Source: Cyclobacteriaceae bacterium (lineage in GTDB: Bacteria; Bacteroidota; Bacteroidia; Cytophagales; Cyclobacteriaceae). Taken from it: a DNA stretch of 64,000 bases. Positions 26,654 through 35,146 of this stretch are shown here, piece by piece; position 1 is the first letter of the stretch; each line of letters opens with the position of its first letter. Position numbers and translations under genes: made by a program. The notes beneath the pieces are model-generated. The model did not search any database. It was not told the DNA's origin and saw nothing but the letters and a program-made list of their open reading frames with translations. The DNA is taken from positions 1 through 64,000 of the forward strand of contig JAEUUF010000026.1 in NCBI GenBank assembly GCA_016787645.1. Reading direction: 5' to 3'.

Positions 26654-28465
26654 CTACCGACCATAGTGAAGTCCAAATCCGATGGGGAAAAGCGGCACGA
26701 TGCTGCCATCCCAAAAATTAGGTCCGTATTTTCCTGCGAAATCTTCCACGGCCCGTGGCCAGGAGTGGGGCAGTTTTCCCTGGAAATCATGCTCGCCAAA
26801 CAATACATCGGCGATGCCGGCTCCTTCAGATCCGGGCAACCAGGCGGCTACAAACGCGTCGGCTTGCTGAATCTGTTGAGTGACCACCAGCGGCCTTCCC
26901 GAAATCAACACGACAACCGTCTTGATTCCTTTTTCCGAATAGGCACGTATGTATTCCTGGTGAGCTTCCGAAAGGGTCAGTTGGTACTTGTTCATCTCAC
27001 CTCCGATGTCACCAAAGAATTCTGCGTAAGGGGTCTCGCCAACGACAATCACCGCTACGTCTGGGCTGGACGGGGTAGCTGTTCCATCCTTATCATACTG
27101 CACTTCTCCGGTGGCGTATTTCCTGATGCCTTGCAGGATGGTCGTGGCGCCTTCGTAATTCGCCTCGCTACCTTGCCAGTTCACGGTCCATCCGCCGGAT
27201 TGCAGGCCGGCATTGTCTCCGAATTCTCCTACCACCACAATCTTCGCATCCTTTTTCAGGGGGAGTGCGTGGCGCTCATTCTTAAGAAGTACGAGTGACT
27301 CCCTAACTGCTTGTCGCGCGACATCGCGATGCGCCGGCGCGCCTATACGGCTGATCAGTGTTTGGTCCGGAAAGGGATTGTCAAACAGGCCGAGCCGAAA
27401 TTTCTGGCGCAAAATCCGCCGAACGGCGTCATCGATTCTCGCCTGGGGGATGGCCCCTTGGTGCACGCCGTTTCGAACACCTTCCTGGAACGAACTGAGA
27501 TCGCCGTCCACAGCCATCACCATGTCAATACCGGCGTTAATGATGTCCGTTTCGCCAAACCGTGAGTAGGCTTTCCAGTCCGACACTACAATGCCGTCAA
27601 ATTTCAAACTGCCCTTCAGCGTGTCGGTGATCATCGCTTTGTGAGCGTGCATCGAAATACCATCCAGTTTGTTGAACGAGGCCATGACGGAGCCAACACC
27701 TTCTTCAATGGCAGCCCGGTAGGGTGGGAGAAGCCGCTGGTGAAGGTCTTTCTGATTCAGTGAACAATTACCGCCCTCGACGCCAAAGTCAGTAGCTCCG
27801 TCACCAATGAAATGCTTGGCGGTAGCCATTACCTTGTGTGCATAGGACGCCCCTTGATGACCACGGACAGAGGCTCGTGCCAGATCGGAGGTTATGGCGG
27901 TGTCTTCGGAGAACGCTTCGTATACTCGTCCCCATTTTTCATTGAATGGGATGGCGACGCACGGTGAGAAGACCCAATTGAACCCGGTCGCTCTCGACTC
28001 AATGGCGGTAATAGCGGCTGCCTTTTCAACCAGGTCTGCATTTCTCGTTGCGCCAAGGCCAATGTTATGCGGGAAAATCGTCGCCCCCTCATACGTGTTT
28101 TGACCGTGTACGGCGTCAACACCAAACAGCAAGGGTATACCCAGTCGGGTGGATAATGCTTGTTTTTGAAGTTCAATGAATCGCGCTTGCCATCCGGCCG
28201 CATCATTTCCCGGCAAGGGGCCCTGGGTATGGATTACGGAGCCGATGAACTTGTTCTTCACATCCTCCGTGGTGATGTCATCAAAATGCCGTACTTGCGT
28301 CATCTGGCCGATCTTTTCCTCAAGGGTCATCCGTGAAAGCAGCGATTCCACACGCTCTTCGATACCACTATCGTTGTTGACTTTTTCTTTCATCGGCTGG
28401 TTACAAGAAGAAGAGAGGCATAACCATATAAGGGGGTTGATCAAACGTTTCCATAGATGCAGCAT
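26654..28465 (-). CDS. GH3 beta-glucosidase lipoprotein
   Basis: This 603-residue family 3 exo-glucosidase removes terminal glucose from beta-glucans. The N-terminus is an SPII leader ending LSSSC (lipidated Cys21). The (beta/alpha)8 domain contains the substrate-binding GVDAVHGQN, KHFIGDG and the nucleophile motif GIVVSDWKAY (Asp296). The alpha/beta sandwich with VVIVGETPYAE and LISGRPL follows, without fibronectin or PA14 modules. The ATG at 28465 overlaps the phosphorylase stop by one base (TGATG); a GTG one codon earlier would overlap by four. The domain layout is like plant and marine ExoI/ExoP glucan hydrolases, which accept beta-1,3 linkages. It is tethered to a membrane and is expected to feed glucose to the uptake system. 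Confidence 0.92.
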   Translation of the reverse strand: MLHLWKRLINPLIWLCLSSSCNQPMKEKVNNDSGIEERVESLLSRMTLEEKIGQMTQVRHFDDITTEDVKNKFIGSVIHTQGPLPGNDAAGWQARFIELQKQALSTRLGIPLLFGVDAVHGQNTYEGATIFPHNIGLGATRNADLVEKAAAITAIESRATGFNWVFSPCVAIPFNEKWGRVYEAFSEDTAITSDLARASVRGHQGASYAHKVMATAKHFIGDGATDFGVEGGNCSLNQKDLHQRLLPPYRAAIEEGVGSVMASFNKLDGISMHAHKAMITDTLKGSLKFDGIVVSDWKAYSRFGETDIINAGIDMVMAVDGDLSSFQEGVRNGVHQGAIPQARIDDAVRRILRQKFRLGLFDNPFPDQTLISRIGAPAHRDVARQAVRESLVLLKNERHALPLKKDAKIVVVGEFGDNAGLQSGGWTVNWQGSEANYEGATTILQGIRKYATGEVQYDKDGTATPSSPDVAVIVVGETPYAEFFGDIGGEMNKYQLTLSEAHQEYIRAYSEKGIKTVVVLISGRPLVVTQQIQQADAFVAAWLPGSEGAGIADVLFGEHDFQGKLPHSWPRAVEDFAGKYGPNFWDGSIVPLFPIGFGLHYGR

Positions 28466-31400
28466 CACCGAAGAATCGCGCGATTAATGTGGGCCATTAT
28501 CCTAACCACTTCCCCGGTCCTGCCGAACACCTTCTTACTCATCGCCGGGTCCATGCTAAGTTGTTCACGTCGCACCACACCGCCATCGGCGAGGATGACT
28601 TCCAGGTGATTCTCATTGGCTAGTTGGCAGACCACAGGAACCTGGCAATAGGTGAAACACAATGAATCTCCTTCCAGCGGCAACTCCATCGATTTTCCCT
28701 GCAGGTTGACATAGGTGAAGACCTGCTTCTTTGATAGGAATTCGGCGCACCGGAGCATGCGGGGATCAAGGTGCAGCTGTCCTTCAATTACCCGGACACC
28801 CAATTCCCCAAAACGACAAAGAAGGTCTTCCTTTACCTGCCCGGTCATCCCGGGTTGCTGCGCGCCTTTGTTGGCCGGAGTGTGCGAATAGGGATCGGTT
28901 GGGAATGCGCCATAGCGCATAGGCGACTTGTGGACACCAATTCCTTCATTAATCTCATCGTAGTGCCCAATCAACCGCTGCACCAGGGCTTCACTCTCAT
29001 TTTCTTCTATGGCTTTCAGGCAGCATTCCTGCACGGCCACTTGCAGTTTGGAAACCATGTGCCAGTAAATGGATCCTAAACCCTCGTAGCCAAAAAATGT
29101 ACCTGACCTTCCTGTAAATGCCTTGTGGTGAAATACTTTTTCAAATAACCTAAGTACTTCTTCTTTGTCAGCGGCAGTTACCGGGATACCGTTTCCTTCC
29201 AGTTCCTCGAGTGCTTTCTGTAGATCTGCCACATTCCGGAAACTTCCGTTGAAGTGAAATCCCCCATTGATATCTTGTTCAATAATCTTCCGATTGCCTT
29301 CATTCAACAGGTTGGTCAACCACGCTGACTTTCGTACATCCGTGGCGGGCACATTGTTTTTCTTGAGAAAACCGGGGAGTTCCTTGTTGGGGTAAAGCAA
29401 GTAGCTTTGCTGGTCGGCCCTGAACAAACTGCTTGTCTTCAAGCCGTCGAGCGTATCCAGGGCTTCCTTTGCTGTTAAATAACCGGAGCTCAGCACGGCC
29501 ACCTGTCCTTCGAGCATTTCACTGAGGTGAGCGATGGAAACCTCCAAATCGTTCTCCACGGTCATCAGGTTGTAAGCATGGTATAGCTGGTCGCTTCGCT
29601 TATTGGCCCGAATGGTATGCTCGAGATAGCGGAGGCACAACGCACTGAATTCAACCAGATCCGCTATTTGCAATACCCTTCGCTGGTTGCTGAACGAATG
29701 TGCATAGATCCTCCACCGGTAGTTGCTGCCGGCAGTCCCCAAGCCATCCATAATTGACTTCCTATACTTGTTGGAAATGGAGCCGTTGAGCACGTGCTCG
29801 AATTCATGAAGTGTTTTGTGGCAGCTTTCATAAAAGATCGCCAGCTCTTCCGAGATCCTCACTTCCCGCAGGCTGCTGCGTTCGAGCATCCCGATCAGGA
29901 ACTTCAGGAACCGCCGTAGGTAGCAAAGGGTCACCACGGAGACACCGTTGCCGACCAACGCGTTGTTTGCATCGTTCCATTCGGGCCGCTGTGTATTCAT
30001 CCACAGGCCGCCCTCGGGTATGAAGTTCGATACTTTGGCCAGTACGGTAGCAAGTATTTTCTCGATGAAGCTGACGTGATGGATATCGCCAGCCTGGTTT
30101 TGCAGCAAGGCGCCGTCGGCACCCCAGGCGGCCCGGCGCTCTTCTATGGAGCGATCGAGGGAATGGTCAAATTCAATCGTGTCCTTTGGGTTTCGCAGGA
30201 TGTCTTCATACCGCTTTATCTTGTAGGGCACATTGGCGTAAACAAAGACCGCTGCATCAAAATAGCGATCCAGTTTAGCAGGCTCATAACGTTCGGAAAG
30301 CTCCAGGAACTTGAGCAGGTAAATGATTTGATGATCGCCCCAATACCCGATGTAGGACCAGGGATCGTCAGCCTCAATTCGCTCCCAGTCAATCCCATCT
30401 TTGGTAATGCGGTATGGATTATACCCGTCGAACGTCGAGGCATTCAAGAACCTGAAAATCATCCCATCCAGGAATTCCGGAAAGGAAAGGGACAAAGCCT
30501 CCCAGTTCTGAAAAATGTCTCTCCAGTTTCCCGCATAGTCCAGGACTTTGGATCCATCGTGTTCGTTGCGGATGTTGATGGAAAAATGATTCCATGGCCT
30601 GCTGGGATCGCCGTGTCTGCGGCTGAACCGCAACGGCAGGTATTCCAGGCATTGGCGAATAAGGTCTGGGTCATTTGACTCCTGCGCAAGTGCCTTCAGG
30701 GCGGAGAGGGACAGATGGGCGGGCAACTTTTCGAAGCGTGCCCGGTGACGTTCAGCGACTTGCTGATTTGCTTTAGCCAGGTGAGCGCTCAGGTCGCTTT
30801 TTCCTATAGTATAATGGTCATCGAAAATTCCTCCGCGCATGAGGTTGAACATGGCATTGAAGAAATGCCGCGTATCCTTCAGGCGGTCTGCCGTCAGTTG
30901 CAGCCCGTCGGCAAGAGCCCCAAGACGTAAAAGCTCCTGGGTACCTGACTCCACGTCTTCCTTTACCCGAAACCCCAGGTGCCTGTCACTGCGGAGTGAC
31001 TTCGACAGACCGACAATTTGGGATACGCTCTGATTCACATCGGCCACAATCATCCATTCTTTCTTGCCTTTGGATTCAAGCGAAATATTGGCGTGGATGA
31101 AATAGGCTCCTTTCTCTGCCTTCACGTCCTTCTCTTCGTGCAACGGCAGCCCCATCCTGAACCGGCCCAGTTGTGTTGCGGAGAGCAAATGCATGGGGCT
31201 TTCCAAACCGACTGCATAGGCGATGTTGGCCTTCAGGGCTTCGCTTGGCTCTGCCTTATCCACGATGATGGCGCTCAACGAGAAGATTCCGATACCGCTC
31301 TCCTTATCGAGTTCATTCCTTTTATACGCATCCACCAAATTGCTTCGCTGGCTTTGGAGCGCGCTGCCTACACCAGACGGCATGATATCCTGAATGCCAT

Positions 31401-31908
31401 CCAGCAGCGAGAGACTCATCTCCGCGGCGGTTGAATTGATTAGTGTGCTGCTCCTCACAAACCCGTAGCGTTCGCTGGTACTCCACTGGTATCGAAAGGT
31501 CAGACCCAGGTTCGGGTTGATTTCTTCAAACAGTATTTTGTTGCCGCAGGCGCTCTTGTAAAGGTTTCGCTGCAAGTCATAAAGATTGGCGTATTCTGTA
31601 GCGAATGGTTCCCATATATACGCTTTACCTTCCTTTTGAATCCGCAAGATTGTTTTTGAGCCTGTGCGCTCGGCGGATTCAATGATCTTATCGTCGGTAT
31701 AGTAGGGGAACAAGGCATGTTCAGCATCTTTCCTGCCAGCGCTCAAACCACCATTGCTGCCAATGAATAGCCAGTGATTCGAGGCACTCAGGATGCTCAT
31801 GAAGAAGGGACGCATCTTATCCACGTTCGAAATCTTGTAGTAGACTTCGTTATCTATCCGCTCCTGGGTAAGCACGATCTGCTCGTTTCGTTTCAACTCC
31901 TGCGACAT
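28465..31908 (-). CDS. Very large GH149/GH161-like beta-1,3-glucan phosphorylase
   Basis: This is a 1147-residue cytoplasmic protein with no signal peptide. The ATG at 31908 is chosen over an in-frame GTG three codons upstream. Its features match the GH94/GH149/GH161 phosphorylase group: an N-terminal beta-sandwich, then an (alpha/alpha) barrel with RGGIFDDHY, YAGNWRDIFQNWEAL, FDGYNPYRI and SYIGYWGDHQ. The segment RPEWNDANNALVG contains the probable catalytic Asp (about 646), corresponding to the WNDA motif of GH94 enzymes. A long C-terminal beta domain follows. GH149 and GH161 enzymes phosphorolyse beta-1,3-oligoglucans to glucose-1-phosphate and are about this long, and GH149 genes are known beside GH17, GH3 and transporter genes. 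I cannot decide between the two families without a profile search. It is translationally coupled to the GH3 gene. Confidence 0.68.
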   Translation of the reverse strand: MSQELKRNEQIVLTQERIDNEVYYKISNVDKMRPFFMSILSASNHWLFIGSNGGLSAGRKDAEHALFPYYTDDKIIESAERTGSKTILRIQKEGKAYIWEPFATEYANLYDLQRNLYKSACGNKILFEEINPNLGLTFRYQWSTSERYGFVRSSTLINSTAAEMSLSLLDGIQDIMPSGVGSALQSQRSNLVDAYKRNELDKESGIGIFSLSAIIVDKAEPSEALKANIAYAVGLESPMHLLSATQLGRFRMGLPLHEEKDVKAEKGAYFIHANISLESKGKKEWMIVADVNQSVSQIVGLSKSLRSDRHLGFRVKEDVESGTQELLRLGALADGLQLTADRLKDTRHFFNAMFNLMRGGIFDDHYTIGKSDLSAHLAKANQQVAERHRARFEKLPAHLSLSALKALAQESNDPDLIRQCLEYLPLRFSRRHGDPSRPWNHFSINIRNEHDGSKVLDYAGNWRDIFQNWEALSLSFPEFLDGMIFRFLNASTFDGYNPYRITKDGIDWERIEADDPWSYIGYWGDHQIIYLLKFLELSERYEPAKLDRYFDAAVFVYANVPYKIKRYEDILRNPKDTIEFDHSLDRSIEERRAAWGADGALLQNQAGDIHHVSFIEKILATVLAKVSNFIPEGGLWMNTQRPEWNDANNALVGNGVSVVTLCYLRRFLKFLIGMLERSSLREVRISEELAIFYESCHKTLHEFEHVLNGSISNKYRKSIMDGLGTAGSNYRWRIYAHSFSNQRRVLQIADLVEFSALCLRYLEHTIRANKRSDQLYHAYNLMTVENDLEVSIAHLSEMLEGQVAVLSSGYLTAKEALDTLDGLKTSSLFRADQQSYLLYPNKELPGFLKKNNVPATDVRKSAWLTNLLNEGNRKIIEQDINGGFHFNGSFRNVADLQKALEELEGNGIPVTAADKEEVLRLFEKVFHHKAFTGRSGTFFGYEGLGSIYWHMVSKLQVAVQECCLKAIEENESEALVQRLIGHYDEINEGIGVHKSPMRYGAFPTDPYSHTPANKGAQQPGMTGQVKEDLLCRFGELGVRVIEGQLHLDPRMLRCAEFLSKKQVFTYVNLQGKSMELPLEGDSLCFTYCQVPVVCQLANENHLEVILADGGVVRREQLSMDPAMSKKVFGRTGEVVRIMAHINRAILR

Positions 31909-31948
31909 ACGATGCACACTGTGGGGAAGATTTCAGCTTGTTAAAGAA

Positions 31949-31975
31949 TAGGCCGAGTCCATGAAGCTCGGCCTA
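31949..31975 (-). terminator. Strong hairpin between the PKD lipoprotein and the phosphorylase gene
   Basis: A perfect 9-bp inverted repeat (TAGGCCGAG, loop of 9, CTCGGCCTA) lies in the 84-base gap inside the leftward operon. Read on the minus strand it is followed by TTCTTTAAC, a short T-rich run. It could be a partial terminator or an mRNA-stabilising stem that separates surface genes (upstream) from import and catabolic genes (downstream). Confidence 0.7.
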
Positions 31976-32001
31976 CAATTCTGGGCGTGGGATGCGAGGG
32001 G

Positions 32002-34230
32002 TTAATTCACAATAACTTTCACATTGTCGATGTTGGCCGAGACGCTGCAGCCAGGGACGCCGCCGCATACGGCTTCAATGAGCAACGAAACACCTTGAGA
32101 CACATCGGTTCCGGGAGGGATGGTGAAGCTACCGGTAAACGTGGCAAAGCTTCCTCCTAAACTGGGCCCCGGGTTAAAGACGTGCGTGAACGAAGCACCG
32201 GAGGCGCCCTCTCCAAACAGGAGTACGTTGAATACGCCACCTGCTCCACCAAATGCCCCTTTGTGGTCGAATTGAACCTGAACGGTCTTGTTTGCCGCCA
32301 CTGTGCCAACGCCGATTCTTTCCTGTTTGAAAGCCGGGTTGCTGGCGCCATTCGTAGCCAGTTTTCCCGACCACGTTCCGCCGTTATTCACGGTATTGTC
32401 CAATGCAGCAGTGCCGCCATTTTGAAACCTGATCCAGCCGGAGTCGGTGCCTGTCTCGAAGGTGCCATTCAAAGCAATGTCCGTTCCTGCACCGCCGCCG
32501 CCACCCGCTGGCTTGTAGAAATACAGGTTGTCAAGATAAATATCGCCGTTACCATCAAACTTGAATTGAATGACGTTGGTGAGGTTGACGGGAGGTGCAA
32601 AATCGGTGAGGGGAATGTCGATGCTGGTCCAGTTGCCACCCGTTGGAACGGTGAGCGCCTTTGCTTTTTCCAGTGGTCCTGCACTGATCACAGACACATT
32701 CAAGGCCGTAGAGTTGGCGGTCCAGAAGTCGACGTGTAAATGTGTCATCGCCGAAACGTTTTGTGCGTTGCCGGCCCAATCCGTGCCCTGGTAGTTGAGC
32801 CCGGCGTATTTGAGCGTAGAGTTTCCTGCAATATCGATGGTGGTGGTTACGGTAGCCTGCCCCCAGTTTGGATTGGTATCAACCCCTGTAATATTGGTGT
32901 ACGCCCCACTAAAGATAGAAATCACGTCGCCGGCTGCACGGGCAGGAGGGGCAGGTGCAGCGGAGGTGGGCACGGTCGCGCCGCCTCCCGTTTTATAGAA
33001 GTAGAGGTTGTCCAGGAAAATGGTCCCATTGCCATCGAACTTAAACTGGATGACATTGGAGAGATTGACAGGAGGTGCAAAATCCGTCAGCGGAATGTCC
33101 ACACTGGTCCAGTTGCCAGCAGTGGGAACAGTCAACGCCTTTGCCTTTTCTGCTCCTGGGCTGATGATAAAAACATTCAGAGCGGTGGAGTTGGCAGTCC
33201 AGAAGTCAATGTGCAGGAAACCCATGGCAGATATGTTTTGCGCGTTGCCAGACCAATCGGTACCCTGGTAGTTAAGGTTTGCATACTTGAGCGTGGCATT
33301 ACCCGCGATATCGATCGTGGTGGTCACGGTTGACTGGCCCCAGTTGGGATTGGTATCCACCCCGGTAATATTGGTGTACGCTCCGCTGAAGATGGAGATC
33401 ACGTCACCGGCGGCACGGGAGGGAGGAGTTGGCGCGGCGGTGGGAGGGGAAGTGGGTGCGGGAGTTACTTCCTGGTCGATGTCATCCAGTTGAAACGTCC
33501 CTGCCGTTGTGCCCGGGCCATCTACAAACAAGGTTAGCCTTGAATATTTGGCCGAGGAGGTGAAGTTAAAGGAGAGTTTCTCCCATCCGGTTCCACCGTG
33601 CAAAGCAGTTGTTTCGATCGGACCGCTGGTGCCTTCTTCGAGTTTCATTAAGACACTGATCGGCGCACTGGCTCGGAAATTCATGACAATTGACTTCTTG
33701 GTGGCGAGGTCTATCTGCGTTCCGAGGTCCATAAAGATTCCTTCGTAGGCAACGCCCGAGTTGGTGATGGCTCCGACTTTGGTTGCCTTATTGTTGGTTC
33801 CAGATTCGCTTGGATTATTCACGATGGCGAAGGAAGCTCCGTTGAAGGTGGTGACTTTGTAGTCGACATTGGAGTCATCAAATGTAATCGGCAACTTGAT
33901 CTTGTCTTTGATGATGATGTTCAGGGTATCCGAGAAGGTATTGGACGCTCCTGCCGAATTGGATGCCGTGAGGCTTACAATAAACGTCCCGGGTACATAC
34001 GTCTTGATGGGGTTGATTTCGGAACTGGTTTCGCCGTCACCAAAAGCCCAGGCATACCGGGTTGCCCTTGATGAGGTGTTCAGAAAGGTAACCGTACCGG
34101 CTTCCGTTACCGTATAGGTGAAACCGGCAACCACTTTAGGTACTTCATCTGTTTCCTTAAGACATGCCTTGAAAAATATGGCCACCATGAGAAGCATGAT
34201 GACCCTGGATAAGTTGAGAAGTATTTTCAT
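32002..34230 (-). CDS. Multidomain surface lipoprotein: PKD domain, duplicated binding domain and CBM-like domains
   Basis: This 742-residue lipoprotein has an SPII leader ending FFKAC (Cys23). In order it carries a PKD-type Ig domain (about 30-110, WAFGDGETSS), a jelly-roll-like domain (about 113-255) and a Pro/Ala/Thr linker. Two near-identical 150-residue domains follow (about 265-415 and 425-580, each starting AAGDVISIFSGAYTNITGVD and ending DNLYFYK), then a Gly linker. The C-terminal domain resembles CBM4/22 (NGTFETGTDSGW). No catalytic motif is visible. The architecture is that of a surface glycan-binding protein. Its place beside GH16 and the other lipoprotein argues for beta-1,3-glucan capture. 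Confidence 0.8.
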   Translation of the reverse strand: MKILLNLSRVIMLLMVAIFFKACLKETDEVPKVVAGFTYTVTEAGTVTFLNTSSRATRYAWAFGDGETSSEINPIKTYVPGTFIVSLTASNSAGASNTFSDTLNIIIKDKIKLPITFDDSNVDYKVTTFNGASFAIVNNPSESGTNNKATKVGAITNSGVAYEGIFMDLGTQIDLATKKSIVMNFRASAPISVLMKLEEGTSGPIETTALHGGTGWEKLSFNFTSSAKYSRLTLFVDGPGTTAGTFQLDDIDQEVTPAPTSPPTAAPTPPSRAAGDVISIFSGAYTNITGVDTNPNWGQSTVTTTIDIAGNATLKYANLNYQGTDWSGNAQNISAMGFLHIDFWTANSTALNVFIISPGAEKAKALTVPTAGNWTSVDIPLTDFAPPVNLSNVIQFKFDGNGTIFLDNLYFYKTGGGATVPTSAAPAPPARAAGDVISIFSGAYTNITGVDTNPNWGQATVTTTIDIAGNSTLKYAGLNYQGTDWAGNAQNVSAMTHLHVDFWTANSTALNVSVISAGPLEKAKALTVPTGGNWTSIDIPLTDFAPPVNLTNVIQFKFDGNGDIYLDNLYFYKPAGGGGGAGTDIALNGTFETGTDSGWIRFQNGGTAALDNTVNNGGTWSGKLATNGASNPAFKQERIGVGTVAANKTVQVQFDHKGAFGGAGGVFNVLLFGEGASGASFTHVFNPGPSLGGSFATFTGSFTIPPGTDVSQGVSLLIEAVCGGVPGCSVSANIDNVKVIVN
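32515..33421 (-). repeat. Internal duplication encoding two tandem binding domains
   Basis: Two copies of about 430 bases (roughly 32995-33421 and 32515-32945) encode the repeated domains of the PKD lipoprotein. The protein copies are almost identical over GAYTNITGVDTNPNWGQ and ANSTALNV, while the DNA has many synonymous differences. The duplication is therefore not very recent, or the copies are under strong purifying selection. Confidence 0.85.
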
Positions 34231-34258
34231 GATCGTAGGGATTACTTTTTTGCGAGAA

Positions 34259-35128
34259 TTATTTATAGACTCTTACATAGTCCACCAGCATGGTTTGTGG
34301 GAATACGGTATTGCCGTTGGGTGCGCCCACGAAATTGCCACCGATGGCCAGGTTAATCAGGATAAAGAAGGGCTTGTTAAAAACCCAGCAGGATTGATTC
34401 AAGTTGAATAATTCAGGATCACAATTTTGCGGAACATTCGCCGGTGTGATTTGATTATAAAGCACATCGTCCACGTAGAAATTGATGTAAGATGGACCCC
34501 ACTCAATGCCGAATACGTGAAAATCAGTATCAAACCGTCCGTTCTTTAGCGTATAGCTCTTGGAAATGGATTGTCCTCCCGAATAGCCCGGACCATGAAT
34601 GGTTCCCAGGAGGACGGTGGGATCTTGCCCACGCAGTTCCATAATGTCAATTTCCCCGGTGGTCGGCCAACCCACGGAATCAATATCAGCGCCCAGCATC
34701 CAGAACGCCGGCCATACTCCCTGACCCCAGGGTAACTTCATGCGGGCTTCAAACCGGCCGTAGGCTTGCTCAAATTTCCCTTTCGTCAAAATCCTGGCGG
34801 AGGTATAGGAAGATCCGTTGTATGACTCCTTCTGGGCGGTGATAATGAGGTATCCGTTTTGGACGGTGACATTACTTGCACGGTCGGTATAGAATTGCAG
34901 TTCATTATTACCCCAACCATTTTGCCCTGTTCCGATATCGTAATTCCATAAAGTTGAGTTCGGCGCACCCGGTGTGTCGAATTCATCCGCCATAACCAGT
35001 GTGTTGAGCTTGGCTACCGTCTGTGTATCGTCCGTGCAGCTCAGCATCGCCGCGAACAAGGTGGCAAGAAGTATACGCCTGGCGGTCACGAAACGTGATC
35101 CGGCTTCCGATTGATTTCCTCTCTTCAT
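34259..35128 (-). CDS. GH16 laminarinase lipoprotein
   Basis: This 289-residue endo-beta-1,3-glucanase of GH16 has an SPII leader ending AAMLSC (Cys31 lipidated). The catalytic signature GEIDIMELRG gives nucleophile Glu159, Asp161 and acid/base Glu164. The extra Met in EIDIME is characteristic of laminarinase and lichenase-related GH16 groups rather than agarases or carrageenases. Binding-cleft segments NNELQFYTDRA, GVWPAFWMLG and HVFGIEWGP are present, and the domain ends exactly at the family's last strand (VDYVRVYK). There is no extra CBM, but two binding lipoproteins flank the gene (gaps 18 and 28 bases). It probably makes oligosaccharides from laminarin-type glucan at the cell surface. 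Confidence 0.95.
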   Translation of the reverse strand: MKRGNQSEAGSRFVTARRILLATLFAAMLSCTDDTQTVAKLNTLVMADEFDTPGAPNSTLWNYDIGTGQNGWGNNELQFYTDRASNVTVQNGYLIITAQKESYNGSSYTSARILTKGKFEQAYGRFEARMKLPWGQGVWPAFWMLGADIDSVGWPTTGEIDIMELRGQDPTVLLGTIHGPGYSGGQSISKSYTLKNGRFDTDFHVFGIEWGPSYINFYVDDVLYNQITPANVPQNCDPELFNLNQSCWVFNKPFFILINLAIGGNFVGAPNGNTVFPQTMLVDYVRVYK

Positions 35129-35146
35129 TTTTGTCTTCTTTAATTT

